Below the pieces are notes generated by a model, which saw only the letters and a program-made list of their open reading frames with translations, was not told the origin of the DNA and did no database searches. A stretch of DNA of 64,000 bases from Haloterrigena sp. H1 (GTDB lineage: Archaea > Halobacteriota > Halobacteria > Halobacteriales > Natrialbaceae), in NCBI RefSeq assembly GCF_005938085.1, contig NZ_SMZK01000001.1:248001-312000 (forward strand). Reading direction: 5' to 3'. The number at the start of each line of letters is the position of its first letter. Within the stretch, counting starts at the first letter, position 1. Both the position numbers and the translations under genes were made by a program. This document shows, one piece after another, positions 35,240 to 43,876 of this stretch.

Positions 35240-36428
35240 CGTCGAATACGACGTCTCCGATGACACTATCGCGGTCGTCGAAGACACCGACCTGCCCCGG
35301 CGACTCAAGAACGAAGTGTACGAGACGATCGAAGCCCGCGAGGGCGCCACGGTCGAGGACGCCGACGAACTGGCAAAGGCCGTCGAGACCCGGTATCTCG
35401 ACACGCGAGTCTCCCCACTCGACCCCGTCGGGACCGTCAGCGCACAGTCGATCGGTGAACCCGGCACGCAGCTGACGATGAACACGTTCCACTATGCGGG
35501 GGTCGCAGAGATCGACGTGACTCAGGGGCTGCCTCGGCTGATCGAGCTGGTCGACGCCCGAAAGACCCCGGACACGCCGATGATGACCGTCCACCTCGAG
35601 GGCGAGTACGCCACCGAGCGCGAGCGCGCCCACGAGGTCGTCTGGAAGATCGAAGCCACCAAGATCCTCGCGCTGGGTGACGTCTCGACGAACGTCGCGG
35701 ACATGCGCGTTCAGATCTCGCTCAACGAGGATACCTTGAACGAGCGGCTGATTACGCCCGAGGAAGTCGCCGAGATCATCGAGGATTCGCTCGGCGTCAA
35801 GACGATTCAGCAGGGAACCCAGATCGAGTTCGGTCCCGAGGAACCCTCGTATCGGGATCTCCTTCAGCTCGTCGAGGACCTGCGTGATATCACGTTCAAG
35901 GGCATCGAGGACATCTCACGGGTCGTCATCCGCCGCGAAGAGATGGACGACGGCAGCGAAGAGTTCGTCCTCTACACCGAAGGGTCGGCCTTCGGCGACG
36001 TTCTCGAGATCGAGGGCGTCGACGCCTCGCGGACGACGTGTAACAACATCCACGAGATCCGGCGCAACCTCGGCATCGAGGCGGCCCGCGAAGCCATCAT
36101 CGAGGAGACGAACAACACGCTGGCCGAGCAGGGGCTTGACGACGTGAACGTCCGCCACCTGATGCTCGTCGCGGACATGATGACGAACCGCGGTGAGATC
36201 GAGTCGATCGGTCGCCACGGCATCTCGGGGTCGAAGGATTCGGTGCTCGCTCGTGCGGCGTTCGAGGTGACGGTCAACCACCTGCTCAACGCTGCGATCC
36301 ACGGCGAGGTCGACGAGTTAGACGGCGTGACGGAGAACGTCATCGTCGGCAAGCCGATCAAACTCGGGACCGGCGACGTCGACCTCCGGATGGGATCGAC
36401 CACATCCGGGAGCGGTCAGGCCGACTGA
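35232..36428 (+). CDS. rpoA2: RNA polymerase subunit A'' (C-terminal part of A)
   Basis: 398 aa, the C-terminal part of the largest subunit with the trigger loop and jaw. The trigger-loop region [18 protein letters not shown] lies near residues 75-92, and the C-terminal block [15 protein letters not shown] is clear. It overlaps the end of rpoA1 by 8 nt and is followed 3 nt later by nusA, so the operon is tightly coupled. Confidence 0.98.
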   Translation: MTNVEYDVSDDTIAVVEDTDLPRRLKNEVYETIEAREGATVEDADELAKAVETRYLDTRVSPLDPVGTVSAQSIGEPGTQLTMNTFHYAGVAEIDVTQGLPRLIELVDARKTPDTPMMTVHLEGEYATERERAHEVVWKIEATKILALGDVSTNVADMRVQISLNEDTLNERLITPEEVAEIIEDSLGVKTIQQGTQIEFGPEEPSYRDLLQLVEDLRDITFKGIEDISRVVIRREEMDDGSEEFVLYTEGSAFGDVLEIEGVDASRTTCNNIHEIRRNLGIEAAREAIIEETNNTLAEQGLDDVNVRHLMLVADMMTNRGEIESIGRHGISGSKDSVLARAAFEVTVNHLLNAAIHGEVDELDGVTENVIVGKPIKLGTGDVDLRMGSTTSGSGQAD

Positions 36429-36431
36429 TCG

Positions 36432-36857
36432 ATGGAGGTTACGCTCGCCGACGACGCCCGACAGTATCTCGCCGCCTTCGAGGACGCCACCGGTGTCGAC
36501 GGCCGAGACTGTCTCGTCACCGACGGCGGTGACAGCCTCCTGATCGTCGTCGAACGCGGCAAGATGGGCGAGGCGATCGGTCCTGAGGGCCGGACGATCC
36601 AGCGGTTCGAGGATCGCGTCGACGCGCAGGTTCGACTCGTCGAAGACGCGGCCGACCCTGAGACATTCGTCGCGAACGCGCTCGCGCCGGCAGCCGTCTA
36701 CAACGTCACGATCAGCGAGAACAACGACACCGTCGCCTACGTCGAAGTCGCCGAATCCGACCACGGGGTTGCGATCGGGACCGATGGGCAGACGATCGAG
36801 GCCGCCCGCACCCTCGCGAAGCGCCACTTCGGGATCGACGACGTGCAGTTGGTATAG
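36432..36857 (+). CDS. nusA: NusA-like transcription factor (two KH domains)
   Basis: 141 aa, the small archaeal NusA, consisting of two KH RNA-binding domains only. GxxG loops are visible (KMGEAIGPEGRTIQRFED and GVAIGTDGQTIEAARTLA). It is the last gene of the RNA polymerase operon here. In most haloarchaea rps12 follows directly, but here the next gene (36912-37529) is on the opposite strand. Stop codon TAG. Confidence 0.95.
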   Translation: MEVTLADDARQYLAAFEDATGVDGRDCLVTDGGDSLLIVVERGKMGEAIGPEGRTIQRFEDRVDAQVRLVEDAADPETFVANALAPAAVYNVTISENNDTVAYVEVAESDHGVAIGTDGQTIEAARTLAKRHFGIDDVQLV

Positions 36858-36911
36858 GCGGCGCTCGAGCTCCGTTCGGCCGCTGACTGCCGTTCGCTTC
36901 ACACATTCCGC

Positions 36912-37529
36912 TCATTCTGATTGTCGATCGGATGTGTCCGATCGCCGTTCGACCGTCATCTCGTGTTCCTCAACGCGAGTGAACTCCGCTTCGTTCAGCG
37001 ACTGGATCACCACTGGGCTCACTTCGATCGTCGCCGACGGCTGGTGGGTCACGCCGGAAAACTGCGACCACAGCGACAGTAGCTCTTCGACCGGTTCGTC
37101 GACGATCGAGATCGAAAGCGGCTGTTCCTGCAAGAGTGGCCCAGGAGCGTCGGCAGGCTCGATGCGACTATTGTCGTGAAACAGCTGCAGAGCTGCGCCG
37201 AGTAGCTGTTGGCGTTTCAGGGGGTTCGTCTGTCCCTCATCGTCTTCACCGTCGTCGACGGCGTATGCCGTCACAAGATAGCGTACCGAAAGCGCCAGCG
37301 GCCGGTCCTGTCGCGCCGTCCCAGAGATAGTTCGGCTGCCCGACCCCATCGCCGTGTCCGTTTCGAGCTGATACGGATACAGCGTGATATCGACGCTCGA
37401 GAGGGAGTCGACGTCGGCAGGCGAGGCCGCTTCGACTCGATTCGAATCAATGGGACTTCGTTCGTCGGCGTTCGCTCTTACGAGTTCGATCAACACGTTG
37501 CTGACGTCTGCAATGGCGCTGTATGTCAT
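36912..37529 (-). CDS. DUF4255 / Pvc16-type protein (eCIS tail-terminator-like)
   Basis: 205 aa. The first 190 residues match the DUF4255 (Pvc16 N-terminal) pattern: an N-terminal helix (YSAIADVSNVLIELVRAN), a VDITLYPYQ strand, RPLALSVRYLVTAYA, and a C-terminal region with FSGVTHQPSATIEVSPVVI. In extracellular contractile injection systems this protein caps the tail tube and sheath. It lies 98 nt downstream of the AAA+ ATPase on the same strand and is convergent with nusA (54 nt between stops). No sheath or tube gene is in the window. Confidence 0.85.
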   Translation of the reverse strand: MTYSAIADVSNVLIELVRANADERSPIDSNRVEAASPADVDSLSSVDITLYPYQLETDTAMGSGSRTISGTARQDRPLALSVRYLVTAYAVDDGEDDEGQTNPLKRQQLLGAALQLFHDNSRIEPADAPGPLLQEQPLSISIVDEPVEELLSLWSQFSGVTHQPSATIEVSPVVIQSLNEAEFTRVEEHEMTVERRSDTSDRQSE

Positions 37530-37627
37530 CGTTCAGTGGAGTCGAAATTACGATCGACGTTCGTTACTTCTCTCCCTTGTGTTGTGATGCCGACCGACGT
37601 GGTGCGACGATCGGTTCGTCCCCGTCA

Positions 37628-39808
37628 TTATCCAGCGCGGCGCTCCTGGTGGCGCCGTTCTTTCGCTTCTCGCTCGGTTGGACCCTGCAGGAACTCGAGG
37701 TAGGGTTCGAAATCCTGCTCGCGGATCCGGCTGTTGCGATCCCGTTTATACCGCTCGAGCGCCTCGACGACGTGGCGCATGGTGATCGTCTCGTCTCCCA
37801 GACTGGTGACATAGATGGCGATATGCGTGGCGAGTTTCTCGATGGTTCCGCCGCTGTAGTCGAATCCGGCGAGCCACTTCCAGTCGATCTCCTCGAGAGG
37901 GCAGCCGTCGGGGAAGACGCCTTTCCAGATCTCCTCGCGCGTGTCCGCGTCGGGTTCGTCGAACCGAATCGAGTGGGTAATGCGGCGGGTAAAGGCGGTA
38001 TCGATGTTCTGGGCGTAGTTGGTCGTCAGGAAGATGACGCCGTCGTAGGTTTCGACCCGCTGGAGCAGGTAGTTCACCTCGACGTTGGCATAGCGGTCGG
38101 TCGCGTCGGCGACGTCCGCGCGGTCGCCGAAGATTGCGTCGGCCTCGTCGAACAGCAAGATCGCGTTCGACTGCTCGGCGGCCTGGAAGAGTTGTTCCAA
38201 GTTCTCCTCGGTCTCGCCGATGTACTTGCTGACCATCGATGAGAGATCGATCTTGTAGATATCCATCCCGACGGCGTTGGCAAGCACCTCTGCTGCGAGG
38301 GTCTTCCCGGTGCCGGGATACCCTCTGAATAGCGAGACGATGCCCGCATTGCCGGTCTGGTCACGGAACCCCCAGTCATCATAAAGTAACCCTCGATTCG
38401 TGATGTGGGTCTCGAGGGTCCGTAGCTGCCGTTCGGTACGGTCGTCGACCTCGATGTCGGCCCAGGTCTTCGTGGGTTCGACATGCTGGGCGAGCTCGTC
38501 GAGCGCGTCCGACGACTGGGCGCGACAGCCCGCCCGAACGTCCGCGAGCGTGCGGTCGTCACCGCCGGCACGTGCGTCGGCGGTCGCAAGCGCCGCCTCG
38601 AGTTGTCCCTGGGTGAGATCGAACGTGCTGGCCATGGTCTCGGGCTCGAGGTCGTCCGGAAGCTCGTCGGTGCGGGCCTCCCAGAACTGCCGGCGGCGCG
38701 CGATCGAGGGGCGGCCGAACTCGTAGATAGCGTCGACGCTGGCTCGGCGGCTCTCGGTAGGCACCCACGCGCGTTCGCCCGTAACGAACAGGTCGTTGTC
38801 GAACTCGCGAAAGCGAGCGAGGACGCCCTCGAGGGAGTGGTCAGTCTCCCGGTCGGCGACGGTGGCGTCGGCGTTGCGGAGGTGGACGGGAACGTCGAGA
38901 ATCGTCGCTTCGCGTACGAGCGCCTCGAGGGCGTCGGCGGCGAGGACGGCCCGAAGGTCGGCCCGCAGATAGCGGTCGTCCTGACAGCAGGCTTCGACGG
39001 CGCAGTCGACGCCGGAGCCGGGTGGTCCATAGAAGTAGACGCGGCGGCCAGTTCCCCTCTCGTCATCGGGTAGCGACGCCAGGTCCGTACGGAGCGAATC
39101 ATCGAGCAGCAGGTCCTCGAGGGTGGCGTCGGCGGGTGCGTTGGTGAGCGACTCCTCGAGTTCGATCGGACTGTGGTCGTCGATGGTCGCCTCGAGACGC
39201 GGGTCGACGCCGTCGTGACCGAGCAGATACTCGTAGATACGGTCGTCGACACGGAGTTCGCGCTCGAGTTTCGATCTCGAGTCGGTCACGTCGTCGACGA
39301 GGATGAGGTCGTTGGTTCGCAGCGGCGACTGCTCGCCGACGAGTGCAGTCGCAGTGACGAACTCGGCGTTCGTCCGGGAAAACAGGTCCGCAACGAGCCC
39401 GACGGTTGGGCGCGGTTTCGTGCGGTCGTTGGTCGCTCTCGCGAACAGGTCTTCGGTCGTCGGATCGACGTCGGGAAGCAGGGCGATGAGGAGGAGCTCA
39501 CGATGCAGGTCGTCGAGGTCGAATCCGTCGACCAGCGTCTCGAGGCGACGTTTGCCGTTTTCAAGAGCCTCACGCTGGGTGTGCCCGGTGTCGTCCGCGA
39601 GTGTACCGAAGCCGCTCTGATCGACACTGGGAATCGAATACGCGAGCGCAGTCGGATCGGCCGTGCCACGTCGCTCGTCGCGTCCGTTCGCGCCGGCAAC
39701 TGTCGTGCCAGACGTGGTGTCGGAGCGGTTCTCGAGGTACCGCTCGAGGATGCTGTGAATCCGGTCCAATTCGGCGAGTAGGTGCTCGCTCGTAGCAGTG
39801 TCTCTCAT
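37628..39808 (-). CDS. Two-domain AAA+ ATPase (Pvc15-like)
   Basis: 726 aa. The N-terminal region (to about 250) is helical. A first AAA-like segment has a broken Walker A (GPPGSGVD at 261-268, lysine and threonine lost). A second AAA+ domain is complete: Walker A GYPGTGKT 496-503, Walker B LLFDEAD about 552-558, sensor-1 LTTN and arginine finger FTRR about 606-609. This plan fits the ATPases of contractile injection systems (Afp15/Pvc15), thought to act in assembly or recycling. The ATG at 39808 is chosen. It shares an operon with the DUF4255 gene and is divergent from the DUF4157 gene. Confidence 0.88.
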   Translation of the reverse strand: MRDTATSEHLLAELDRIHSILERYLENRSDTTSGTTVAGANGRDERRGTADPTALAYSIPSVDQSGFGTLADDTGHTQREALENGKRRLETLVDGFDLDDLHRELLLIALLPDVDPTTEDLFARATNDRTKPRPTVGLVADLFSRTNAEFVTATALVGEQSPLRTNDLILVDDVTDSRSKLERELRVDDRIYEYLLGHDGVDPRLEATIDDHSPIELEESLTNAPADATLEDLLLDDSLRTDLASLPDDERGTGRRVYFYGPPGSGVDCAVEACCQDDRYLRADLRAVLAADALEALVREATILDVPVHLRNADATVADRETDHSLEGVLARFREFDNDLFVTGERAWVPTESRRASVDAIYEFGRPSIARRRQFWEARTDELPDDLEPETMASTFDLTQGQLEAALATADARAGGDDRTLADVRAGCRAQSSDALDELAQHVEPTKTWADIEVDDRTERQLRTLETHITNRGLLYDDWGFRDQTGNAGIVSLFRGYPGTGKTLAAEVLANAVGMDIYKIDLSSMVSKYIGETEENLEQLFQAAEQSNAILLFDEADAIFGDRADVADATDRYANVEVNYLLQRVETYDGVIFLTTNYAQNIDTAFTRRITHSIRFDEPDADTREEIWKGVFPDGCPLEEIDWKWLAGFDYSGGTIEKLATHIAIYVTSLGDETITMRHVVEALERYKRDRNSRIREQDFEPYLEFLQGPTEREAKERRHQERRAG

Positions 39809-39870
39809 CGGCGTGAAACCCTCCCCTGCATTTGAGATTCTAGCCGTTATCGTCTGTTTGAACACGCGCC

Positions 39871-39877
39871 ATATTTA
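39871..39877 (+). promoter_or_regulatory. TATA-like box of the DUF4157 gene
   Basis: TATTTAT lies about 30 nt before the ATG at 39906, in the 97-bp region between the divergent ATPase and DUF4157 genes, and so favours that start or the next ATG at 39921. Confidence 0.5.
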
Positions 39878-39905
39878 TCTTTCCCAATTAGTTGGCGATA
39901 ATTAT

Positions 39906-40886
39906 ATGTGTATTGCGGGAATGAATCAGGGTAGAGACGGAATGGGATTCACGGGTACACGAGCGAACTCGGAGTCAAGGGCGGAACAGACCGACGACTC
40001 CGCGAGTTATCGGTCCCGATCGCCGCTGTCGAACACGAGATCGCAGTCGAACGCGAGGTCGACTGGCACGTCGCCGACGCCGACTCGAGCGGATATCAAG
40101 AGTCGGTATGGTCTCGAGTTGTACGCACCCGGGCAAGAAGTCCAGATCCAGCGGTTGGAGCAGGCCTGCGGTCCCGCGGAAGTCCAGCGCTGGGTCGACG
40201 AGGGGATGCCGGTCGAACTCATGGGGAAGCCGGTGGATATGGACGCGTTCCGGGAGCGCCAGGTCGAGCGACCGGCGGCGGTACCGAAAGATATCGAGCG
40301 CCAGAACGCGGCGTCGGTCCAGCGCAGCCGCGAGGCACAGTACGACACTGATCGAGTCGGGGACGCGGGTGTGCCCACGTCGGTTCGGGAGGTTCTCAGC
40401 ACGCCGGGCCAGCCGCTGGACGGCGGCATCCAGCGCGCGATGGAAGAGCGGATGGACGATTCCTTCGGTGATGTCCGAATTCACACCGGGACGAAAGCTG
40501 CCCGGGCCTGCGAGCAGATCAACGCGCGGGCGTTTACGGTCGGCAATCACGTCGCCTTTAATTCTGGTGAGTACGATCCTGAGTCACTGGAAGGCCAGCA
40601 CGTCCTTGCACACGAACTCGCGCACGTTCGCCAGCAGACCGGCGGAGCAATTTCGATGCTACCGCAGGAACGACCGGGACTCGAGATCGATCCTGATCCG
40701 CAGTTAGAGCGAGCGGCCGAAGAGACCGCACAACGTGTGATGGACGGTGGTAAATTGGGCATTCGGCGGATGGCCAAGACCGAGGTACACGTCCAGCGGA
40801 TGCCAAGCGCGGAGACCCTCAAACAGGCGCGCGAGCAACTCTCCGAGGATAGTGAGCAACTCTCGTTCGCGGCGGAGATTTCCTAG
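39906..40886 (+). CDS. DUF4157 (eCIS core domain) protein, first part, ending at an in-frame TAG
   Basis: 326 aa up to the amber stop at 40884-40886. The N-terminal 60 residues are serine/arginine-rich and disordered. The DUF4157 domain runs from about 155 to 243 (FGDVRIHTGTKAARACEQIN to VLAHELAHVRQQ), with a metallopeptidase-type HELAH motif at 236-240. Such domains mark eCIS-associated effectors or their loading region. The same frame continues past the TAG for 122 codons without further stops, so the gene looks like one protein cut by a single nonsense codon. Whether the short form is functional is unknown. Start could also be the ATG at 39921. Confidence 0.8.
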   Translation: MCIAGMNQGRDGMGFTGTRANSESRAEQTDDSASYRSRSPLSNTRSQSNARSTGTSPTPTRADIKSRYGLELYAPGQEVQIQRLEQACGPAEVQRWVDEGMPVELMGKPVDMDAFRERQVERPAAVPKDIERQNAASVQRSREAQYDTDRVGDAGVPTSVREVLSTPGQPLDGGIQRAMEERMDDSFGDVRIHTGTKAARACEQINARAFTVGNHVAFNSGEYDPESLEGQHVLAHELAHVRQQTGGAISMLPQERPGLEIDPDPQLERAAEETAQRVMDGGKLGIRRMAKTEVHVQRMPSAETLKQAREQLSEDSEQLSFAAEIS

Positions 40887-41252
40887 CTCAAAGAGCGACT
40901 CTCGTCGCTCGAACAGGCCGTCGGCGGTGGGTCGACGCTCGACAGCGTGGGCAAGGCTACAACACAGGGCATGGTCGGTGCGGTCGGTGGATTACTCGGC
41001 GCAGTCGGTGGCACGATGGTCTTGCCCGGTCTCGGAACCATCGGTGGCGCTTCCGTTGGAGCTGAGATATCGAAAGGCGCTGCTGGCGACGTGACGAAGA
41101 CTCTGACCGGCCAGGCCTACGAGAACGGGGCTGAAGTCGCCGGTGGACTGGGCGGAAAAGCCAGAGCTCATCTCGAGCGATTCGTCGAGAAGACGGTTAA
41201 AGACCTCCTCGGTGGTTCTGACACTGACTCGAGTCGTTTCGAGGGAGAATAA
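40887..41252 (+). pseudogene. Continuation of the DUF4157 gene after the TAG: glycine-rich membrane-type domain
   Basis: The reading frame is identical to 39906-40886 and is open for 121 codons to TAA at 41250. It begins with a coiled-coil-like segment (LKERLSSLEQAV), then a long glycine-rich hydrophobic stretch (VGGLLGAVGG to GGASVGAEI, several GxxxG steps). A charged amphipathic tail follows (RAHLERFVEKTVKDLLGG). Glycine-zipper helices occur in pore-forming or membrane-inserting effectors, so this could be the payload domain. If translated alone, GTG at 40947 or ATG at 40971 would be the start. It ends 5 nt before the next gene. Confidence 0.6.
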
Positions 41253-41257
41253 AAGAC

Positions 41258-42223
41258 ATGGAAGCAACAATCGTTGGCGAGGACGACAGGGGTATTGGTG
41301 TGAGGGTTATCGACAACGACTCTGTACAGCATACGGTTTCAGTTGGTTTTGACGGAGAAATTCAAGGACATGGACAGGACGGTTATCATGACAAAGCAGT
41401 CAATCGAACAGCAGAAAATAACGAACACGTTGAACAGGTCCGCAAGTACGCCCGATATTACGTCTACGTCGAACGGGGATACGACACGGTCCCGCCAGCC
41501 GAGCATCCCGAGCGGATCAACGCCGTCAGACTCGCGATCCAGCGTCTCAGTGACAACGAGTTCGACGCGCTGTTCGGTGACCTCTACCGGCAGATGCGCA
41601 GTTATCACGACTTCGATACCGAGCGGCCGATTCCCGAACCCCCGACCGCTTCGGAGAACGTTCTCTATCGGCAGAACGTCTATCTCGGAATCGACTCGCT
41701 GAGCACCGAGATTGCCCCCGAAGCCGAAGAAATAGCCGGCGTTCACGGTCTCGATCTCAGCGACGAGGGGATTCTCGAGGAGTCGATCGAGGACCTCTCC
41801 GACGTAGATATCGCCGACTGGACGGCCTTCGCTGACGACCTGGTTGCCCTCGCCGAAGACACGGCGGTCGCCCGTTCGGAAGGCGTGTATATCGATGCAG
41901 TCTCCTCGCTGTACGCCACCGCCCTCAAAGACCGTGGTGAACAGTACACGACCGAGCCGGAGACAGATCCGTTCGACCGAAATCCGGACACGCTGCTCGA
42001 ACTCCCACCGATCGATCCGCGTTCGCGCGAGACCTTCCGCGAATACCTCGATCACCACCTCAAGTGTCAGATCCGAGATTATTTCGTTCGGATGGGAGTC
42101 CATCCACCCGAAGCGTTTCGCGTCCTCGGTAACGGCCGCCTCGAAGCCGTCGCCGCATACACGCTTCTCGATCTGTACCCCGAGTACCATGACCCCGAAC
42201 AGAGCCACTGCTACCGTAACTGA
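41258..42223 (+). CDS. Protein of unknown function next to the DUF4157 gene
   Basis: 321 aa, acidic, no membrane segment or signal peptide. The N-terminal 45 residues look like a small beta domain (EATIVGEDDRGIGVRVIDND), followed by a mostly helical body with PxEHPERINAVRLAIQRL, and a C-terminal helix pair (RETFREYLDHHLKCQIRDYFVRMG). Not recognised. Its position, 5 nt after the DUF4157 frame, suggests a partner role such as immunity, chaperone or second effector, but that is inference from location only. Confidence 0.75.
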   Translation: MEATIVGEDDRGIGVRVIDNDSVQHTVSVGFDGEIQGHGQDGYHDKAVNRTAENNEHVEQVRKYARYYVYVERGYDTVPPAEHPERINAVRLAIQRLSDNEFDALFGDLYRQMRSYHDFDTERPIPEPPTASENVLYRQNVYLGIDSLSTEIAPEAEEIAGVHGLDLSDEGILEESIEDLSDVDIADWTAFADDLVALAEDTAVARSEGVYIDAVSSLYATALKDRGEQYTTEPETDPFDRNPDTLLELPPIDPRSRETFREYLDHHLKCQIRDYFVRMGVHPPEAFRVLGNGRLEAVAAYTLLDLYPEYHDPEQSHCYRN

Positions 42224-42531
42224 CCGTGGTTCAACTTACTTCGGCGACCTCCGCTTTTGAGAGCGCGGAAGGCCAGCACGTGTTCGAACGCTAGTACACG
42301 TTCGCCAGTAGACCAGCAAGGCTGTATCGATGCTCATCGAACACGGCGATCGAGCGGTCGCCGTTCGGAAACCTCTCGCCTGCCGAGCGTCGCTAACCCG
42401 TGCTCCGGCCGTAACTCGAGTCGTCGAAACGGCCACAGATTCGGCGAGCGATGTATCTAAAGCGATCTCGAGCCGTCTCGTTGATTCGAAACGGGTCGCT
42501 TAAGTGGCTTCAACGGATAGCGACGGGTACT
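42224..42531. other. 308-bp region with a DUF4157 relic and the rps12 promoter
   Basis: It contains the decayed DUF4157 fragment at 42268-42335. A CTTAAGTGG box about 24-30 nt before the ATG of rps12 (42532) is a plausible promoter, needed because rps12 is cut off from the RNA polymerase operon. Confidence 0.5.
42268..42335 (+). pseudogene. Decayed fragment of a DUF4157 gene
   Basis: GAAGGCCAGCACGT then CACGTTCGCCAGTAGACCAG followed by TCGATGCT lines up with 40589-40660 of the intact gene (GAAGGCCAGCACGT, CACGTTCGCCAGCAGACC, TCGATGCT). The intervening bases are shortened and altered, removing the HELAH motif and introducing a TAG. It is therefore a relic of a second DUF4157 copy. Confidence 0.7.
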
Positions 42532-42960
42532 ATGGCAAACGGCAAATATGCCGCGCGCAAGCTCAAGAAGGACCGCCAGAACCAGCGGTGGTCCGACTCG
42601 GACTACGCGCGCCGCGCCCGTGGACTTCGCGAGAAGTCCGACCCCCTCGAGGGAGCACCCCAGGCTCGCGGTATCGTACTCGAAAAGGTCGGCATCGAAG
42701 CAAAGCAGCCCAACTCGGCGATCCGAAAGTGCGTCCGAGTGCAGCTGATCAAAAACGGGAAGCAGGTCACCGCGTTCTGTCCCGGTGACGGTGCAATCTC
42801 GTTCATCGACGAACACGACGAAGTCACCATCGCCGGTATCGGTGGGGCGAAGGGTCGTGCGATGGGTGACCTCTCCGGTGTCAACTACAAGGTTGACAAG
42901 GTCAACGGCGTCGCGCTGAAGGAACTCGTTCGCGGGAACGCAGAGAAACCGGTGCGATAA
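42532..42960 (+). CDS. rps12: 30S ribosomal protein S12 (uS12)
   Basis: 142 aa, the archaeal uS12 of the decoding centre. Conserved [15 protein letters not shown] and a [12 protein letters not shown] block are present. The ATG at 42532 ([14 protein letters not shown]) gives normal length; the open frame upstream to 42451 is not part of it. Followed 2 nt later by rps7. It would normally follow nusA directly but is separated from it by the 5.6-kb inserted module. Confidence 0.97.
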   Translation: MANGKYAARKLKKDRQNQRWSDSDYARRARGLREKSDPLEGAPQARGIVLEKVGIEAKQPNSAIRKCVRVQLIKNGKQVTAFCPGDGAISFIDEHDEVTIAGIGGAKGRAMGDLSGVNYKVDKVNGVALKELVRGNAEKPVR

Positions 42961-42962
42961 TC

Positions 42963-43571
42963 ATGGCGGCAGAAGACCAACCTGATCCGGACGCGCCGGC
43001 CGGCGGCGCAGACGTCTCGGCGAAGCTCTTCGGCGAGTGGGAGATCGGCGAAATCGAGTACGCCGATCCCTCGACCGAGCGCTACATCACGGTTTCGCCC
43101 GTCGCTCACACCGCGGGTCGCCACGCTAGCAAACAGTTCAAGAAGTCCGAAATCTCGATCGTCGAGCGCTTCATCAACCGCTTGATGCAGACCGAAGAGA
43201 ACACGGGCAAGAAACAGCAGACGCTCAACTACGTCCGCGATGCGTTCGAACTCATCCACGAACGCACCGAGGACAACCCGATTCAGGTGCTCGTGACGGC
43301 CGTCGAGAACGCGGCTCCACGAGAGGAGACCGTCCGCCTGAAATACGGTGGCATCTCGGTCCCAAAAGCTGTCGACGTCGCCCCCCAGCGTCGGGTCGAC
43401 CAGGCCCTGAAGTTCCTCGCCGAAGGCGTCTACAATGCCTCGTTCAAGACGGCGACGCCCGTCGCAGAGGCCATCGCCAGCCAGCTCATCGGCGCGGCCA
43501 ACTACGACGTCCAGACCTACGCGGTCAGCCAGAAAGAAGAAAAAGAGCGCGTCGCGGCAGCCGCACGCTAA
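42963..43571 (+). CDS. rps7: 30S ribosomal protein S7 (uS7)
   Basis: 202 aa, the primary head-assembly protein of the small subunit. An acidic N-terminal extension (EDQPDPDAPAGGAD) precedes the conserved core with FERFINRLMQTEEN-like helix, KYGGISVPKAVDVAPQRRVD and C-terminal KEEKERVAAAAR. Two nt after rps12. EF-2 follows only 2.8 kb later, after inserted genes. Confidence 0.97.
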   Translation: MAAEDQPDPDAPAGGADVSAKLFGEWEIGEIEYADPSTERYITVSPVAHTAGRHASKQFKKSEISIVERFINRLMQTEENTGKKQQTLNYVRDAFELIHERTEDNPIQVLVTAVENAAPREETVRLKYGGISVPKAVDVAPQRRVDQALKFLAEGVYNASFKTATPVAEAIASQLIGAANYDVQTYAVSQKEEKERVAAAAR

Positions 43572-43876
43572 CGCGATCCGTCGAGTCCGTTTTCGACGGG
43601 CTTTTGATTTTGCTGTCTCTCGAAGTGTTCTCGTCCGGCTATGTTGAATCGCCATACGGCGTTGGATTTCACTGTTTGACTGCCCGCTCGATGTTATGAT
43701 TGACCTCTTGGGACGCTGTCATCACCTGTGGATTCATATGAAAACTCAATTGTATGACCGTTGTGAGTGATTTCAAGCTCTCCTGTACTTTCTGTTCGTC
43801 GGATAGTTATAGCCTCGAATAGTTCTTGGCGCCCGCTTGAGCAAGGAGTTAACCGTCTCTGTGCGGTACCCTAGCT
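43572..43876. other. 305-bp stretch between rps7 and the CBS gene
   Basis: AT-rich relative to its surroundings. The minus strand has a short open frame without a start codon (about 43694-43860) that reads like protein (ITHNGHTIEFSYESTG). It may be the end of a decayed gene. No complete gene. Confidence 0.4.

Noticed and set aside
32702..35485. 927-aa open frame opposite rpoA1
   Set aside because: It is antisense shadow of rpoA1, caused by codon bias, and has no independent start signal or family.
40884..40886. TAG read as pyrrolysine or a recoded amino acid
   Set aside because: Several certain genes in the window end in TAG, and haloarchaea are not known to encode pyrrolysine. A nonsense mutation or readthrough is more likely.
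43694..43860. Short minus-strand frame ending ...DDSVPRGQS
   Set aside because: Protein-like but lacks a start codon and is too short. It is recorded only as a possible relic.
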